From the NCBI RefSeq assembly GCF_009749525.1, contig NZ_WOAC01000006.1, positions 62,001 to 126,000 of the forward strand: a DNA stretch of 64,000 nt. The letters are read 5' to 3'. The translations under genes were made by a program, and so were the position numbers. How positions within the stretch are numbered: the stretch's first letter is position 1; every line of letters starts with the position of its first letter. The notes beneath the pieces are model-generated. The model searched no databases and was not told the DNA's origin. It saw only the letters and a program-made list of their open reading frames with translations. Shown here piece after piece: positions 1-8,602 of this stretch. The DNA is from Mesorhizobium xinjiangense (GTDB lineage Bacteria > Pseudomonadota > Alphaproteobacteria > Rhizobiales > Rhizobiaceae).

Positions 1-24
1 CTCACACGGGCGGAGGCTGATGCA

Positions 25-1320
25 ATGAAATCCGAACGGCGGCTCGAGACCATGCGGCGCATGATCGTTCATGCGCGCGAAATCCTCGAGCTTCAGTTCG
101 GTGTCGTCCTTTGGGATGGCGTGAAAGTGCCGGCCGATCTCGCAGCTGACGCGTTCGCCGTCAAAATCGCCGACGAAGGAGCGGTCGCCGCACTGTGCCG
201 GCGTCCCAATCTCGAGACGCTTGCCAATCTCTGGGTCAGCGGGCGCATCGACCTTTTGAACGGCACCCTGTTCGACCTTGTCCGATTGCGGCCGAAAGTC
301 CGAACCCGCGATATTCGCAAGGTCCTCGACAAAAGCCTGTTGCTGAAGAATTACCTGAGCTTTCTCATGGTCGGCCGCGGTGGCCCCTGGCCGCTCGAAA
401 CCCAGCCGAACGAAAAGCCGAGCGACGGCAACGCAGCCGAGAACAAGAAGAACATCGGCTACCACTATGATGTTTCCAACGCCTTCTATGCGCTGTGGCT
501 GGACAAGGAAATGGTCTACAGCTGCGGCTATTGCACGGACTGGGACAACGATATCGACCGGATGCAGCGGGACAAACTCGAGCACATCTGCCGCAAGCTT
601 CGCCTGCGCGAAGGCGAACACCTGCTCGACATCGGCTGCGGCTGGGGGGCGCTGACTTTGTACGCCGCGCAGAACTATGGCGTGACCACGCTCGGAGTGA
701 GTTTGTCGGAGGAACAGATCGCCTATGCCAGGGAAAAGGCGCGGCGTCTCGGCCTTGAGAATCGGGTCAGATTCGAGCTGACCGATTATGCTTCGGTCAC
801 GGGCCAGTTCGACAAGGTTGTTTCAGTCGGAATGCAGGAACATATCGGCCTCGACAATCTTTCGACCTACTGCGCCACCGTGAAGCGGATACTGAAACCG
901 GGCGGGATCTTTCTCAATCACGCCATCACCCGGCCGGCCAAACGTGACGCCCGGACGTTCCGGCGCAAACGGGCCGAATTCGCGCTGCTCACCAAGTATA
1001 TCTTCCCCGGCGGCGAACTCGACCATATCGGAAACACGCTCGCCACCCTGGAACAAAACGGCTTCGAGGTGCACGATGTCGAGGGTTTGTGCGAGCATTA
1101 CCAGCGCACCTGCAAACATTGGCACGACCGCCTGCTTGCCAAATACGAGGCCGCGACAGACGAGGTCGGCGAGGTGAAGACACGGCTCTGGCTCGCCTAT
1201 CTCGCAGCCTGCGCGATCGCTTTCGAGCGCAATGGCGTTGGCGTCTACCAGACGGTCACGACCCTTCGGCGGCGCGGGCCTTCCAGCCTGCCGCCGACGC
1301 GCGCGGATCTGTATCGTTAG
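25..1320 (+). CDS. Cyclopropane-fatty-acyl-phospholipid synthase family methyltransferase
   Basis: A 431-residue SAM-dependent methyltransferase predicted to add a methylene group from S-adenosylmethionine across the double bond of unsaturated acyl chains in membrane phospholipids. The family signature HYDVSNAFY lies near residue 147 and the YSCGY element near 165. The SAM-binding loop DIGCGWG is at 202-208, the MQEH element near 271 and FPGGEL near 327. An N-terminal region of about 140 residues precedes the catalytic core, as in other members. The ATG at 25 has a GGAGG at 12-16. It converges on the ClC gene, whose stop lies 10 bases downstream. Alphaproteobacteria often carry several paralogues of this family, so I give no gene symbol; the exact lipid product is inferred. 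Confidence 0.9.
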   Translation: MKSERRLETMRRMIVHAREILELQFGVVLWDGVKVPADLAADAFAVKIADEGAVAALCRRPNLETLANLWVSGRIDLLNGTLFDLVRLRPKVRTRDIRKVLDKSLLLKNYLSFLMVGRGGPWPLETQPNEKPSDGNAAENKKNIGYHYDVSNAFYALWLDKEMVYSCGYCTDWDNDIDRMQRDKLEHICRKLRLREGEHLLDIGCGWGALTLYAAQNYGVTTLGVSLSEEQIAYAREKARRLGLENRVRFELTDYASVTGQFDKVVSVGMQEHIGLDNLSTYCATVKRILKPGGIFLNHAITRPAKRDARTFRRKRAEFALLTKYIFPGGELDHIGNTLATLEQNGFEVHDVEGLCEHYQRTCKHWHDRLLAKYEAATDEVGEVKTRLWLAYLAACAIAFERNGVGVYQTVTTLRRRGPSSLPPTRADLYR

Positions 1321-1329
1321 CGCGCATTC

Positions 1330-3159
1330 TCACCCGTAGTGGTTCTGAATCACGGCGTTGGCCACTTCCTCGCGGTCGATGATGCCGACGATCGCGTCGG
1401 GTCGCGGCACGCCATGGCCCTTGATGACGACGGCATAGGAACGTCCGCGCCTGTTCATGCGAGTGATGGCGTCGTTGAGATTGCTGTCATCCGTCGCCAG
1501 GATGAAGGCGTTGGACGAGAGCGAGCCGAGCGTCTCCTTGCCGATACGCTGCATTTCGTGACGCAGCGTGCCGAAACGGATGAAACCGGAAATACGCTGC
1601 CCGTCGCTCACCAGAACCTTCGTCGAGGCGGGATCGATCTCGTTCACCGCTTCGGCAACCGTCATCGTATCGGGCAGCACCTTGAAATTGCGATTCATGA
1701 TCTCGCTTACCGGCTGAACGAGGAACATGTTGGTGGTGCGGTTGGTCGGAATGGGCCTGCCGCGATTGCGCAGCTTGATCGTGTAGATGTCGCTGGTGAT
1801 CAGGGCGCGCCGGATGCCGATCGCCAGCGCCACGGCGAGCACCAGCGGCACGATGACATGGTAGTCACGCGTCATCTCGAAGATCATCACGATGGCCGTC
1901 ATCGGTGCGCTCGTGGCGCCGCCGACCATGGCGCCCATGCCGATCATGGCGAATGTCGGCACCGAGATATCGGCCTGCGGAAACAGCATCGTCCCGACGA
2001 CGCCGATCGCAGCGCCAAGTGTGGCGCCCATGAACAGGCTGGGTGAGAAAATGCCGCCCGATGCTCCGGCGCCAAGACTGATCGAGGTGGCCGCCAATTT
2101 GCCGAAAAACAGCGCGATGAGCAGTATCAGGCTGGTGTTTCCTCCCGCCAGAACGTCCTGGATCGTGGCGTAGCCGACGCTCAGCACGTGGTAGTGGCCG
2201 CTCGCCAGCAGGAAGAGATAGCCCATCACGCCAACGGCGGTCATGCCGATCAGGTTCTGCCAATAGGGGCTGATCGGCATCGCCTCGAAACGGTCCTCGG
2301 CATAGGCCAGCGTCTTGACGAAAAGATAGGCGGCAAGACCGATGATGATCCCCGCGGCCGCGGCCAGCACGATCTCATGGAAATTCACCGCCTCCATCTG
2401 CGGGAGGATGAGAGGGTGCACGGCAAACGCCGATTCGGCGCCGATGACGAGCCGCGCCACATAGGTCGAGGTCGCCGTGGCGATGACGACGGGCAGGAAG
2501 CTGCGCGGCGAGATCTCGGGCAGCAGGACCTCGCTGGCGAACAGCACGCCGCCCAGCGGCGTGTTGAAGGTCGCGGCGATCCCCGCCCCGGCACCGGCCG
2601 AAAGCAGCGTGATCTTCTGCGCCCGGACCAGATTGAGCCGCCGCCCGAAGGTCGAGCCGAAGGACGAGCCGATCTGGATGATCGGGCCCTCACGGCCGAC
2701 CGAAGCCCCGGTGCCGATGGAGATCGCCGAGGCAAGCGACTTCACCACGGCCACCACGCCGCGGACATTGCCGGCATTGTGGTAGATCGCATACATGACT
2801 TCGGGAACGCCATGCCCCTTGGCTTCCGGCGCGAAGCTGCGCACCAGAAGGACGACGAGCAGCCCGCCGATGATCGGAACGGCGATGATGAACGGGCCAA
2901 GCGGGCTCGGCGCGCCAAAAGCGTTCGGGTCGTACTGGAAGGACAAGGTCTGATAGAAGGCCAGGTTGTAGATCAGCGCGATCAGGAACTTGAAGACGAT
3001 GGCGCCCAGCGCCGCGACGACGCCGACCACCAGGGCAAGCAGCGAAAGCACCGGCAGTGGAACCTCGCGTTCCACCGGCGGCGCCTCGCCGGCCGCACCT
3101 GCCCTGCCATCCCCCGCGCCCCGAGTTGTCGAGGGTGGCGTGACGACTTGGGACGACAT
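1330..3159 (-). CDS. ClC-family chloride channel/transporter with C-terminal CBS domains
   Basis: A 609-residue integral membrane protein of the voltage-gated chloride channel (ClC) superfamily, moving Cl- either passively or in exchange for protons. The ion-pathway signatures are GHGVP (115-119), GREGP (155-159, carrying the gating glutamate) and GGIFSP further on. Many hydrophobic helices fill roughly residues 35-460. The last 140 residues start near VSEIMNRNFKVLP and have the pattern of a CBS pair, usually a nucleotide-sensing regulatory unit. In GHGVP the serine of the E. coli GSGIP element is replaced by histidine; such variants occur in the family and make a transporter-versus-channel call unsafe. 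The hydrophilic, Pro/Ala-rich N-terminus follows the ATG at 3159. Confidence 0.92.
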   Translation of the reverse strand: MSSQVVTPPSTTRGAGDGRAGAAGEAPPVEREVPLPVLSLLALVVGVVAALGAIVFKFLIALIYNLAFYQTLSFQYDPNAFGAPSPLGPFIIAVPIIGGLLVVLLVRSFAPEAKGHGVPEVMYAIYHNAGNVRGVVAVVKSLASAISIGTGASVGREGPIIQIGSSFGSTFGRRLNLVRAQKITLLSAGAGAGIAATFNTPLGGVLFASEVLLPEISPRSFLPVVIATATSTYVARLVIGAESAFAVHPLILPQMEAVNFHEIVLAAAAGIIIGLAAYLFVKTLAYAEDRFEAMPISPYWQNLIGMTAVGVMGYLFLLASGHYHVLSVGYATIQDVLAGGNTSLILLIALFFGKLAATSISLGAGASGGIFSPSLFMGATLGAAIGVVGTMLFPQADISVPTFAMIGMGAMVGGATSAPMTAIVMIFEMTRDYHVIVPLVLAVALAIGIRRALITSDIYTIKLRNRGRPIPTNRTTNMFLVQPVSEIMNRNFKVLPDTMTVAEAVNEIDPASTKVLVSDGQRISGFIRFGTLRHEMQRIGKETLGSLSSNAFILATDDSNLNDAITRMNRRGRSYAVVIKGHGVPRPDAIVGIIDREEVANAVIQNHYG

Positions 3160-3693
3160 GTGCGAGTTTCCGCGTTTGGTTTGCGTTTCAGGGCTAGTGG
3201 TTCGTTTCCAACTGGGGCGACATCGAGTGAGTATCGAATGTCAGATTCGTTCCACTAGGTATTCAATGAATGTGGGCCCTTATGGCGCTGGCGCGGCATC
3301 GAAGCAACCCGCAATTGTTGTAAAGCACCACAACCGGCTCACGCAACTGCCCGAAAAACCGAATGAATTTCGCAACGCCCTGCCAGAGCATGTCCCGCTC
3401 AAACGGTACCGTTTGAGCGAAGGGTACATGCTCCAACATATTGATCTGGCGCGCATATCTTTGCTTCAAGCGTTTCCGTTTGAAGCGAACGCGCGCCAGC
3501 AGGGACAGGCGTAGTTGCGCGCCTTGGTGCCGATGGAGCCGTTCGCGCCGGCCACGATAACGACCAGCTGGCGGTCGTCTTCCGTTTCACGGGGTTCGTC
3601 GAGCGTGGACTGCCGGCTTCCCTGCGCCGCGCTTCGTCAATCGGGACGCACCGACATGATTGTAAAGGCGCCACCTTGGGGCTATTGGGGCGC
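3160..3693. other. Gene-free interval between the ClC and kinase genes
   Basis: About 530 bases with no convincing gene. The middle (3386-3498) holds a composite palindromic repeat described separately. From about 3500 to 3640 the minus strand carries an open stretch with no start codon that reads ...DEPRETEDDRQLVVIVAG and continues with ANGSIGTKARNYAC. It ends inside the repeat and looks like it could be the tail of a decayed protein, but I cannot assign it to a family. No confident promoter for the ClC gene was found. Confidence 0.5.
3386..3498. repeat. Palindromic interspersed repeat, copy A (double hairpin)
   Basis: Two hairpin units lie back to back. The first has outer arms GAGCATGT (3386-3393) and ACATGCTC (3426-3433) around a perfect 24-bp palindrome at 3396-3419 with core AAACGGTACCGTTT. 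The second has outer arms TGGCGCGC (3447-3454) and GCGCGCCA (3491-3498) around an inner near-palindrome at 3463-3486 (arms GCTTCAAGCG and CGTTTGAAGC). The second unit recurs near 4840-4874 in inverted orientation and near 16781-16830 in the same orientation. Its accidental translation (FKRKRLKQRYARQIDML) resembles stretches I recall in hypothetical proteins of Mesorhizobium-type genomes. Confidence 0.85.
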
Positions 3694-4764
3694 ATGATTG
3701 AAGCAGCGCCCCTCCAGTTCACGGCTGAAAACGTCCTCAAGCGCGACGTCTTTTCCGAGACCCGCAAAGGTCATTTTGAAGGCGACCCGGAACGCAAGAT
3801 CATTCGGCGCGAGGTCGGCGCCGCGCCGGTGTGGTCGCGGCCATTGGCCTGGTTGCTGGCCCGGCGCGAGATCAGGGTGATGCGCGCGGTCGACGGCGTG
3901 CCCGGAACGCCCAACCTCATTTCCGTCGACGCCGACGGCCTCTACCGGACCTGGGTGGAAGGGACCCCACTGCATCTTGCCCGCCCGCATGATCCCGCAT
4001 GGTACAAGGATGCCCACCGCCTCCTGCGCAGCTTCCGCCGCCGCGGGGTCACACACAACGATCTGGCCAAGCCGCAGAACTGGCTGGCCGCTCCCGACGG
4101 CTCGGCAGCGGTGATCGATTTCCAGCTCGCCTCGCTGCACCGGCGCAAGGGCGCCCTCTACAGGCTGATGGCTTATGAGGATTTCCGCCATCTCCTGAAG
4201 CAGAAGCGCGCCTTCGCGCCAGAACTGATGACACGGCGCGAAAAGGGCATTCTCGCCCGCCGCTCGCTGCCCTCGCGCATCTGGATGGCAAGCGGCAAGA
4301 AGGTCTACAATCTGATTACGCGCGGCCTGTTCAACTGGTCCGACGGCGAAGGCACCGGCGACCGGCTCGACCGGGAAGGTGCCGGCATCGTGACTGCGCT
4401 GAAGTCGCATCCGGGCGTGCGCGACGTCGCATTGACGCTCTATCCGCTGCCGCGCAAGGGCGTCGGCATATACGCATTTGTCGAGGCGGATGGCGGCATT
4501 GGGCAGGCCGAGCTTGAAGGCTTGCAGAAATCGAAGCTCAGAGACGGCGGCGCCGATCTCATTCAGCCGGTCAACGCCCTGCCCCGCCGACCCGACGGGG
4601 CACCACGCGACGACATTCTGCGGCTTGTCGCGATGAACCAGATGACCGAGCTCGATGCGGTGCTGCAGCGGGAGCCGGACCTTGCAGCCATCGTGCAGGA
4701 CGTCGCGGCCGGTCGACTGAATTTCACCGACCGGCGCATTTCCGGGCTTGAGAGCAGGGACTGA
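3694..4764 (+). CDS. Serine/threonine protein kinase-like protein with an ANL C-terminal-like domain
   Basis: A predicted 356-residue cytoplasmic protein. The kinase-like catalytic loop is HNDLAKPQN at 121-129 and the metal-binding aspartate sits in IDFQLAS at 141-147. It is a short kinase-like fold of the lipopolysaccharide-kinase/RIO kind, and no clear glycine-rich loop is visible. From about residue 235 the sequence changes character. SHPGVRDVALTLYPLP followed by GVGIYAFVEA, then NALPRRPDGAPRDDIL, resembles the C-terminal subdomain of AMP-forming acyl-CoA synthetases, but the usual catalytic lysine of PRTxSGK is missing. The ATG at 3694 is preferred over an in-frame TTG at 3676. Substrate and role are unknown; the gene is flanked on both sides by copies of the palindromic repeat. 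Confidence 0.7.
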   Translation: MIEAAPLQFTAENVLKRDVFSETRKGHFEGDPERKIIRREVGAAPVWSRPLAWLLARREIRVMRAVDGVPGTPNLISVDADGLYRTWVEGTPLHLARPHDPAWYKDAHRLLRSFRRRGVTHNDLAKPQNWLAAPDGSAAVIDFQLASLHRRKGALYRLMAYEDFRHLLKQKRAFAPELMTRREKGILARRSLPSRIWMASGKKVYNLITRGLFNWSDGEGTGDRLDREGAGIVTALKSHPGVRDVALTLYPLPRKGVGIYAFVEADGGIGQAELEGLQKSKLRDGGADLIQPVNALPRRPDGAPRDDILRLVAMNQMTELDAVLQREPDLAAIVQDVAAGRLNFTDRRISGLESRD

Positions 4765-4839
4765 AGCAGCTCCGGGAGGCGCAAAAGCTCCTCGTTGGCA
4801 TTGCGAAAAATCAAGGCGTTGGACTGACGCATCGTCGCT

Positions 4840-4876
4840 AGCGCGCGTTCGCTTCAAACGGAAACGTTTGAAGCGA
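4840..4876. repeat. Palindromic interspersed repeat, copy B
   Basis: The core palindrome is at 4851-4874 with arms GCTTCAAACG and CGTTTGAAGC around GAAA. It is preceded by TAGCGCGCGTTC at 4839-4850. This matches copy C at 16797-16830 read in the opposite direction, and is shorter than copy A because the far outer GC-rich arm is not preserved. Confidence 0.8.
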
Positions 4877-5084
4877 AGAGATGAGCGGATCCACACCTGC
4901 ATGCCGTTCGTCGCCCTGCGCCACCACCGACGGCGGCCCTTCCCCATGGTTCGGTCCGTCGTCCGTGATCGGCCCGACCGGGCAAATCCCATCTTTCCGC
5001 TGCAGGTAGACCTGGGTTGCCTCGAGAGGCGATCCGTCCTATATCGCTAATAAATAAGCCTGTATGGCAGCTTGGGGTTAGAAT

Positions 5085-5113
5085 TTGTCACAATTCCTCT
5101 GACCGACTATACT
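5085..5113 (+). promoter_or_regulatory. Predicted sigma-70 promoter of proVWX
   Basis: TTGTCA at 5085-5090 and TATACT at 5108-5113 are separated by exactly 17 bases, a near-consensus housekeeping promoter in an AT-rich stretch that contrasts with the GC-rich surroundings. Transcription would start near 5120, leaving about 60 bases of leader before the proV ATG at 5180. Confidence 0.65.
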
Positions 5114-5162
5114 ATCGAACAACCTAGCAAATGTCCTCATAGTCATAGTGGGGAGCAATTTT

Positions 5163-5183
5163 ATGTTTCAAAGGCATCCATGA
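5163..5183 (+). other. Possible six-codon leader ORF (MFQRHP) overlapping the proV start
   Basis: An ATG at 5163, seven bases after GGGGAG (5150-5155), opens six codons and stops with TGA at 5181-5183. This overlaps the proV ATG at 5180 in the ATGA arrangement. The spacing to GGGGAG suits this ATG better than that of proV, which would rely on AAAGG at 5170-5174. It may be a translational coupler, or simply chance. Confidence 0.35.
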
Positions 5184-6370
5184 AAGCCAAAGTAGAAGCG
5201 AAGAATATTTTCAAGATTTTTGGAGACGATCCCAAGTCGGCCCAAAATATGCTCGAAGAAGGTCGATCAAAGGAGGAAATCTTCGAAGCAACCGGCCTCA
5301 CCATCGGCGTCCAAGATGCGAGTTTTGCCGTCCAGCAAGGCGAAATATTCGTCATCATGGGGCTGTCGGGGTCGGGCAAGTCGACCCTGGTGCGGATGAT
5401 CAACGGGCTGATCGCTCCGACATCGGGCGAAATGCTGGTCGACGGCACAGATATCGCCAATTGCTCGCCGCAGCAGATGCGCGAAATCAGGCGCACGAAA
5501 GTGGCCATGGTGTTCCAGCACTTCGCGCTCTTCCCGCACAAGACGGTCGGCGAAAATGCCGCCTACGGGCTGAAGATCAAGGGCATGGGCGCTGCCGAAC
5601 GGCGCGAACGTGCCCTGGCCGCACTCGAGCAGGTCGGCCTCAGGGCGCATGCCGACAGCTATCCCGACGAATTGTCCGGCGGCATGCAGCAGCGCGTCGG
5701 CCTTGCCCGCGGCCTGGCCGCCGAGCCTGAGGTGCTGCTGATGGACGAGCCCTTCTCCGCCCTCGACCCGTTGATCAGGAGCGACATGCAGGAGGAATTG
5801 CTCGAACTGCAGCGCTCGATGAAGAAGACGATCATCTTCATCACGCACGACCTCGACGAGGCGCTGACGCTCGGCGACCGCATCGCCATCATGCACAACG
5901 GGGCGATTGTCCAGATCGGCACCGCCGAAGAGATCGTGGACAAGCCGGCCGACGATTATGTGGCGGCATTCACCAAGGACATCGACCGTTCGCGTGTCTT
6001 CACGGCGCAGAGCGTGCTCAGCCCGGCCGAGGCGATCGACCTGTCGAAGGATACGGCCGCGTCCGCGATCGAGCGCATGGAACAGCTGAACCGCGACGCG
6101 ATTTACGTGCTCGACGGCGACCGCATCGCCGGCACCGTGACCTATCGCGACCTCACCGCATCGATGCGCGACAATGGTGCGGCCCTGTCCGACGCCATCA
6201 TCGCGGACTACCCCACGACCAAGAGCACGACGCCGCTGCATGAGCTCTATCCGCTATGCGAAAGCGGGCTGCCGATTGCCATCGTCGGACGCAAGGGCCG
6301 GCTGGAAGGCATTGTGGAGCCGCAAGCCGTGCTCGCCAAGGTGGCGAGCGACTCCGATGAGGCGGCTTGA
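5180..6370 (+). CDS. proV: Glycine betaine/proline ABC transporter, ATP-binding subunit
   Basis: A 396-residue ATPase that powers uptake of quaternary-amine osmoprotectants. The N-terminal helix KSAQNMLEEGRSKEEIF before the nucleotide-binding fold is typical of ProV/OpuAA. Walker A is GLSGSGKST (61-69), the Q-loop is at 113, the signature LSGGMQQR at 165-172, Walker B VLLMDE at 185-190 and the H-loop histidine near 223. Residues of about 275-395 form a CBS-type region, which in OpuA-type transporters senses ionic strength. The ATG at 5180 (MKAKVEAKNIFKIFGDD) fits the family better than an upstream in-frame start at 5072. It is the first gene of proV-proW-proX. The natural ligand could also be choline or proline betaine. 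Confidence 0.92.
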   Translation: MKAKVEAKNIFKIFGDDPKSAQNMLEEGRSKEEIFEATGLTIGVQDASFAVQQGEIFVIMGLSGSGKSTLVRMINGLIAPTSGEMLVDGTDIANCSPQQMREIRRTKVAMVFQHFALFPHKTVGENAAYGLKIKGMGAAERRERALAALEQVGLRAHADSYPDELSGGMQQRVGLARGLAAEPEVLLMDEPFSALDPLIRSDMQEELLELQRSMKKTIIFITHDLDEALTLGDRIAIMHNGAIVQIGTAEEIVDKPADDYVAAFTKDIDRSRVFTAQSVLSPAEAIDLSKDTAASAIERMEQLNRDAIYVLDGDRIAGTVTYRDLTASMRDNGAALSDAIIADYPTTKSTTPLHELYPLCESGLPIAIVGRKGRLEGIVEPQAVLAKVASDSDEAA

Positions 6371-6423
6371 GAGCCTGCGCGAACTGACCGGCCCGGGCGC
6401 ATAATCCGGGCACAGGAGACGAC

Positions 6424-7350
6424 ATGAGACCATCCGACTTACTCACAATCCCGCTTGACGATTGGGTCAACAGCTTCGTGCGCGACTGGCTGGTGCCCAA
6501 TTTCCGGCCCTTCTTCCGTTCCCTGCAATGGCCGATCACCCAGGTGCTGAACGCACTCGACGGCCTGCTGAACGCCACGCCGATGATCGTTCTCACCGCG
6601 GTCCTGGCGTTCATCGCATGGCGCACGGCGGGACGTTCCGTGGCGATCTTCACCATTATCGCGCTGGTGTTTATCGACATGATCGGCCAATGGCCGGAGA
6701 CGATGACGACGCTGTCCATGGTTGTCACGGCCGTTCTGTTTTGCACCGTACTCGGCGTACCGCTGGGCATCATCGCCGCCGGCAGCGACCGCTTCCAGGC
6801 GGTGCTGCGGCCGATCCTCGACATCATGCAGACGATTCCATCCTTCGTTTATCTGGTGCCCATCGTCATGCTGTTCGGTGTTGGCATGGTGCCGGGCATC
6901 ATCGCCACCATCATCTTCGCCCTGCCGCCGATCATCCGGCTGACCAATCTGGGCATCCGCAATGTCCGCCATGATCTGATCGAGGCGGCCAACGCCTTCG
7001 GCTCAACCCGGTGGCAGACACTGTGGGAGGTGCAGCTTCCACTCGCCATGCGCACCATCATGGCCGGCCTCAACCAGACGCTGATGCTCGCCCTTTCCAT
7101 GGTGGTGATCGCGGCGCTGATCGGCGCCGGCGGCCTCGGGCTCACCGTCTATACCGGCCTCGGCCGGCTCGACGTCGGCAACGCCATGGCCGGCGGTATT
7201 GGCATCGTGCTCATCGCCATCATTCTCGACCGGATCACCCAGGCGCTGGGCGAGGCCAGGCAGATGCGGCGCACATCGCTGCTGCAGACGCTGAGATCCA
7301 TGATCTCGACGGCCGGACCGGGCAAACAGACAACGGAACGGGCAGGTTGA
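6424..7350 (+). CDS. proW: Glycine betaine/proline ABC transporter, permease subunit
   Basis: A 308-residue inner-membrane permease of the binding-protein-dependent (BPD) type, pairing with ProV. Several hydrophobic helices run from about residue 55 to 275. The cytoplasmic coupling loop, beginning near EAANAFGSTRWQTLWEVQLP, carries the EAA-type motif that docks on the ATPase. A short amphipathic N-terminus precedes the first helix, shorter than the roughly 100-residue tail of E. coli ProW. The ATG at 6424 follows AGGAGA at 6414-6419. It lies 53 bases after proV and 80 bases before proX. Confidence 0.92.
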   Translation: MRPSDLLTIPLDDWVNSFVRDWLVPNFRPFFRSLQWPITQVLNALDGLLNATPMIVLTAVLAFIAWRTAGRSVAIFTIIALVFIDMIGQWPETMTTLSMVVTAVLFCTVLGVPLGIIAAGSDRFQAVLRPILDIMQTIPSFVYLVPIVMLFGVGMVPGIIATIIFALPPIIRLTNLGIRNVRHDLIEAANAFGSTRWQTLWEVQLPLAMRTIMAGLNQTLMLALSMVVIAALIGAGGLGLTVYTGLGRLDVGNAMAGGIGIVLIAIILDRITQALGEARQMRRTSLLQTLRSMISTAGPGKQTTERAG

Positions 7351-7430
7351 CAAAGCCTGCTCCGCCGCCTTCCAGCGGCAAAAGTACCTGCCGCTCTGGC
7401 AGGCGAACGAAGAAACAGAGGAGAATTCAC

Positions 7431-8471
7431 ATGACGCGACCATATCTTTCGCGACTTCTTGCGCTCGGCGTATCTGCTGCCGCGATCGGCCTGATGCCGC
7501 TCACGGCCTCGGCCCAGGACATGCCCGGAGAAGGCACCACCGTGCGCATGGCACGGGCGACGTGGGACACCGGCTGGTTCCATGCCGAGATCTACAAGCA
7601 GCTCCTGGAAAAGCTGGGCTACACTGTCGAGGGGCCGACGACGCTTGACAATCCGCCCTTCTATCAGGCCGTCTCCCAGGGCGACCTCGACCTTTGGGTC
7701 AATGGCTGGTTCCCGCTTCACAACACCTATGAAAGCACCTTCTCCAGCGGCGCCGAACGCTTCGGCATGGTCGCCAAGGGCGGCGCCCTGCAGGGTTATC
7801 TGGTCGACAAGGCGTCAGCGGAGAAGTTCGACATCAAGACGATCGAGGATTTCAAGCGCGACGAGGTCAAGGAAGCCTTCGACCGCAACGGCGACGGCAA
7901 GGCCGACCTGGTCGCCTGTCCGCCCGGCTGGGGCTGCGAGACGGTCATCGAATATCAGCTCGATGCCTATGACCTGCGCGACTCCGTCAACTCCATCAAG
8001 GCCGGCTATTCGGCATCGATGGCCGACGCGATCGCCGCTTACGGCCAGGGCGAGCCGATCCTTTTCTATACCTGGACGCCGAACTGGACGGTCAACGAGT
8101 TGAAGCCCGGCGAAGACGTGGTGTGGATCGAGGTTGCCAAGACCGACCTGCCGGAGGACCAGAAGGACCTCGAGGACGCAACGACGCTTGAGGGTGTTGC
8201 GGGCTGCGTCGCCGATCCGTGCAATCTCGGCTGGCCTGCCAACGATATCCAGCCGGTGGTCAACTCCGAATTCCTCAAGGGAAACCCGGCCGCGGCCACG
8301 CTGCTCGAGGAAGTCTCGATCCCGCTCGAGGATATCTTTGCCCAGAACGCCAAGATGAACGCCGGCGAGGATGACGACGAAGACATCGTCCGTCAGGCCT
8401 CGGAGTGGATCGACGCGCATTCCGACGAGGTCGATGGCTGGCTGAAGGCGGCACGCGACTCCGCCATGTAA
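7431..8471 (+). CDS. proX: Glycine betaine/proline ABC transporter, periplasmic binding protein
   Basis: A 346-residue periplasmic solute-binding protein delivering betaine-type compounds to ProVW. The signal peptide runs to about ASAQD (residue 24). Tryptophan-rich stretches such as TWDTGWF, DLWVNGWF and TWTPNWT would build the aromatic cage for a quaternary ammonium. NGDGKADLVACPPGWGCE is the calcium-loop-like, cysteine-containing insertion also present in E. coli ProX, and a second cysteine pair (AGCVADPCNLGWP) is near residue 265. The ATG at 7431 has GAGGAG seven bases upstream; the reading frame stays open further upstream, but that stretch overlaps proW. A strong terminator follows the stop. 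Confidence 0.92.
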   Translation: MTRPYLSRLLALGVSAAAIGLMPLTASAQDMPGEGTTVRMARATWDTGWFHAEIYKQLLEKLGYTVEGPTTLDNPPFYQAVSQGDLDLWVNGWFPLHNTYESTFSSGAERFGMVAKGGALQGYLVDKASAEKFDIKTIEDFKRDEVKEAFDRNGDGKADLVACPPGWGCETVIEYQLDAYDLRDSVNSIKAGYSASMADAIAAYGQGEPILFYTWTPNWTVNELKPGEDVVWIEVAKTDLPEDQKDLEDATTLEGVAGCVADPCNLGWPANDIQPVVNSEFLKGNPAAATLLEEVSIPLEDIFAQNAKMNAGEDDDEDIVRQASEWIDAHSDEVDGWLKAARDSAM

Positions 8472-8497
8472 GACGGCACAGCCGCAACCGACTGTCG

Positions 8498-8530
8498 AAG
8501 CGGGCCGCAATTGCGGCCCGCTTCTTTTAT
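8498..8530 (+). terminator. Rho-independent terminator of proVWX
   Basis: A perfect 13-bp inverted repeat, AAGCGGGCCGCAA (8498-8510) directly abutting TTGCGGCCCGCTT (8511-8523), is followed by CTTTTATTT. It starts 26 bases after the proX stop and separates the transporter operon from pcrA. Confidence 0.85.
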
Positions 8531-8602
8531 TTCTGGCCTTCAACGTCAGGATATGCCGGCGGCAAGCTGGCCTTTCCGCCCCGAATCACTACATTCGGGG
8601 AC

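Larger units (their letters stand above)
4765..5179. other. Intergenic region: repeat copy B and proV promoter/leader
   Basis: No gene is supported here. The left part contains repeat copy B near 4840-4874. The right part becomes AT-rich and holds the predicted proV promoter (5085-5113) and a leader of about 60 bases. The stretch 4880-5040 shows nothing recognisable. Confidence 0.6.

Noticed and set aside
3263-3469. A 68-codon minus-strand frame starting MKQRYARQINMLEHV
   Set aside because: It is a translation of the palindromic repeat; similar peptides come from the other copies. No ribosome-binding site.
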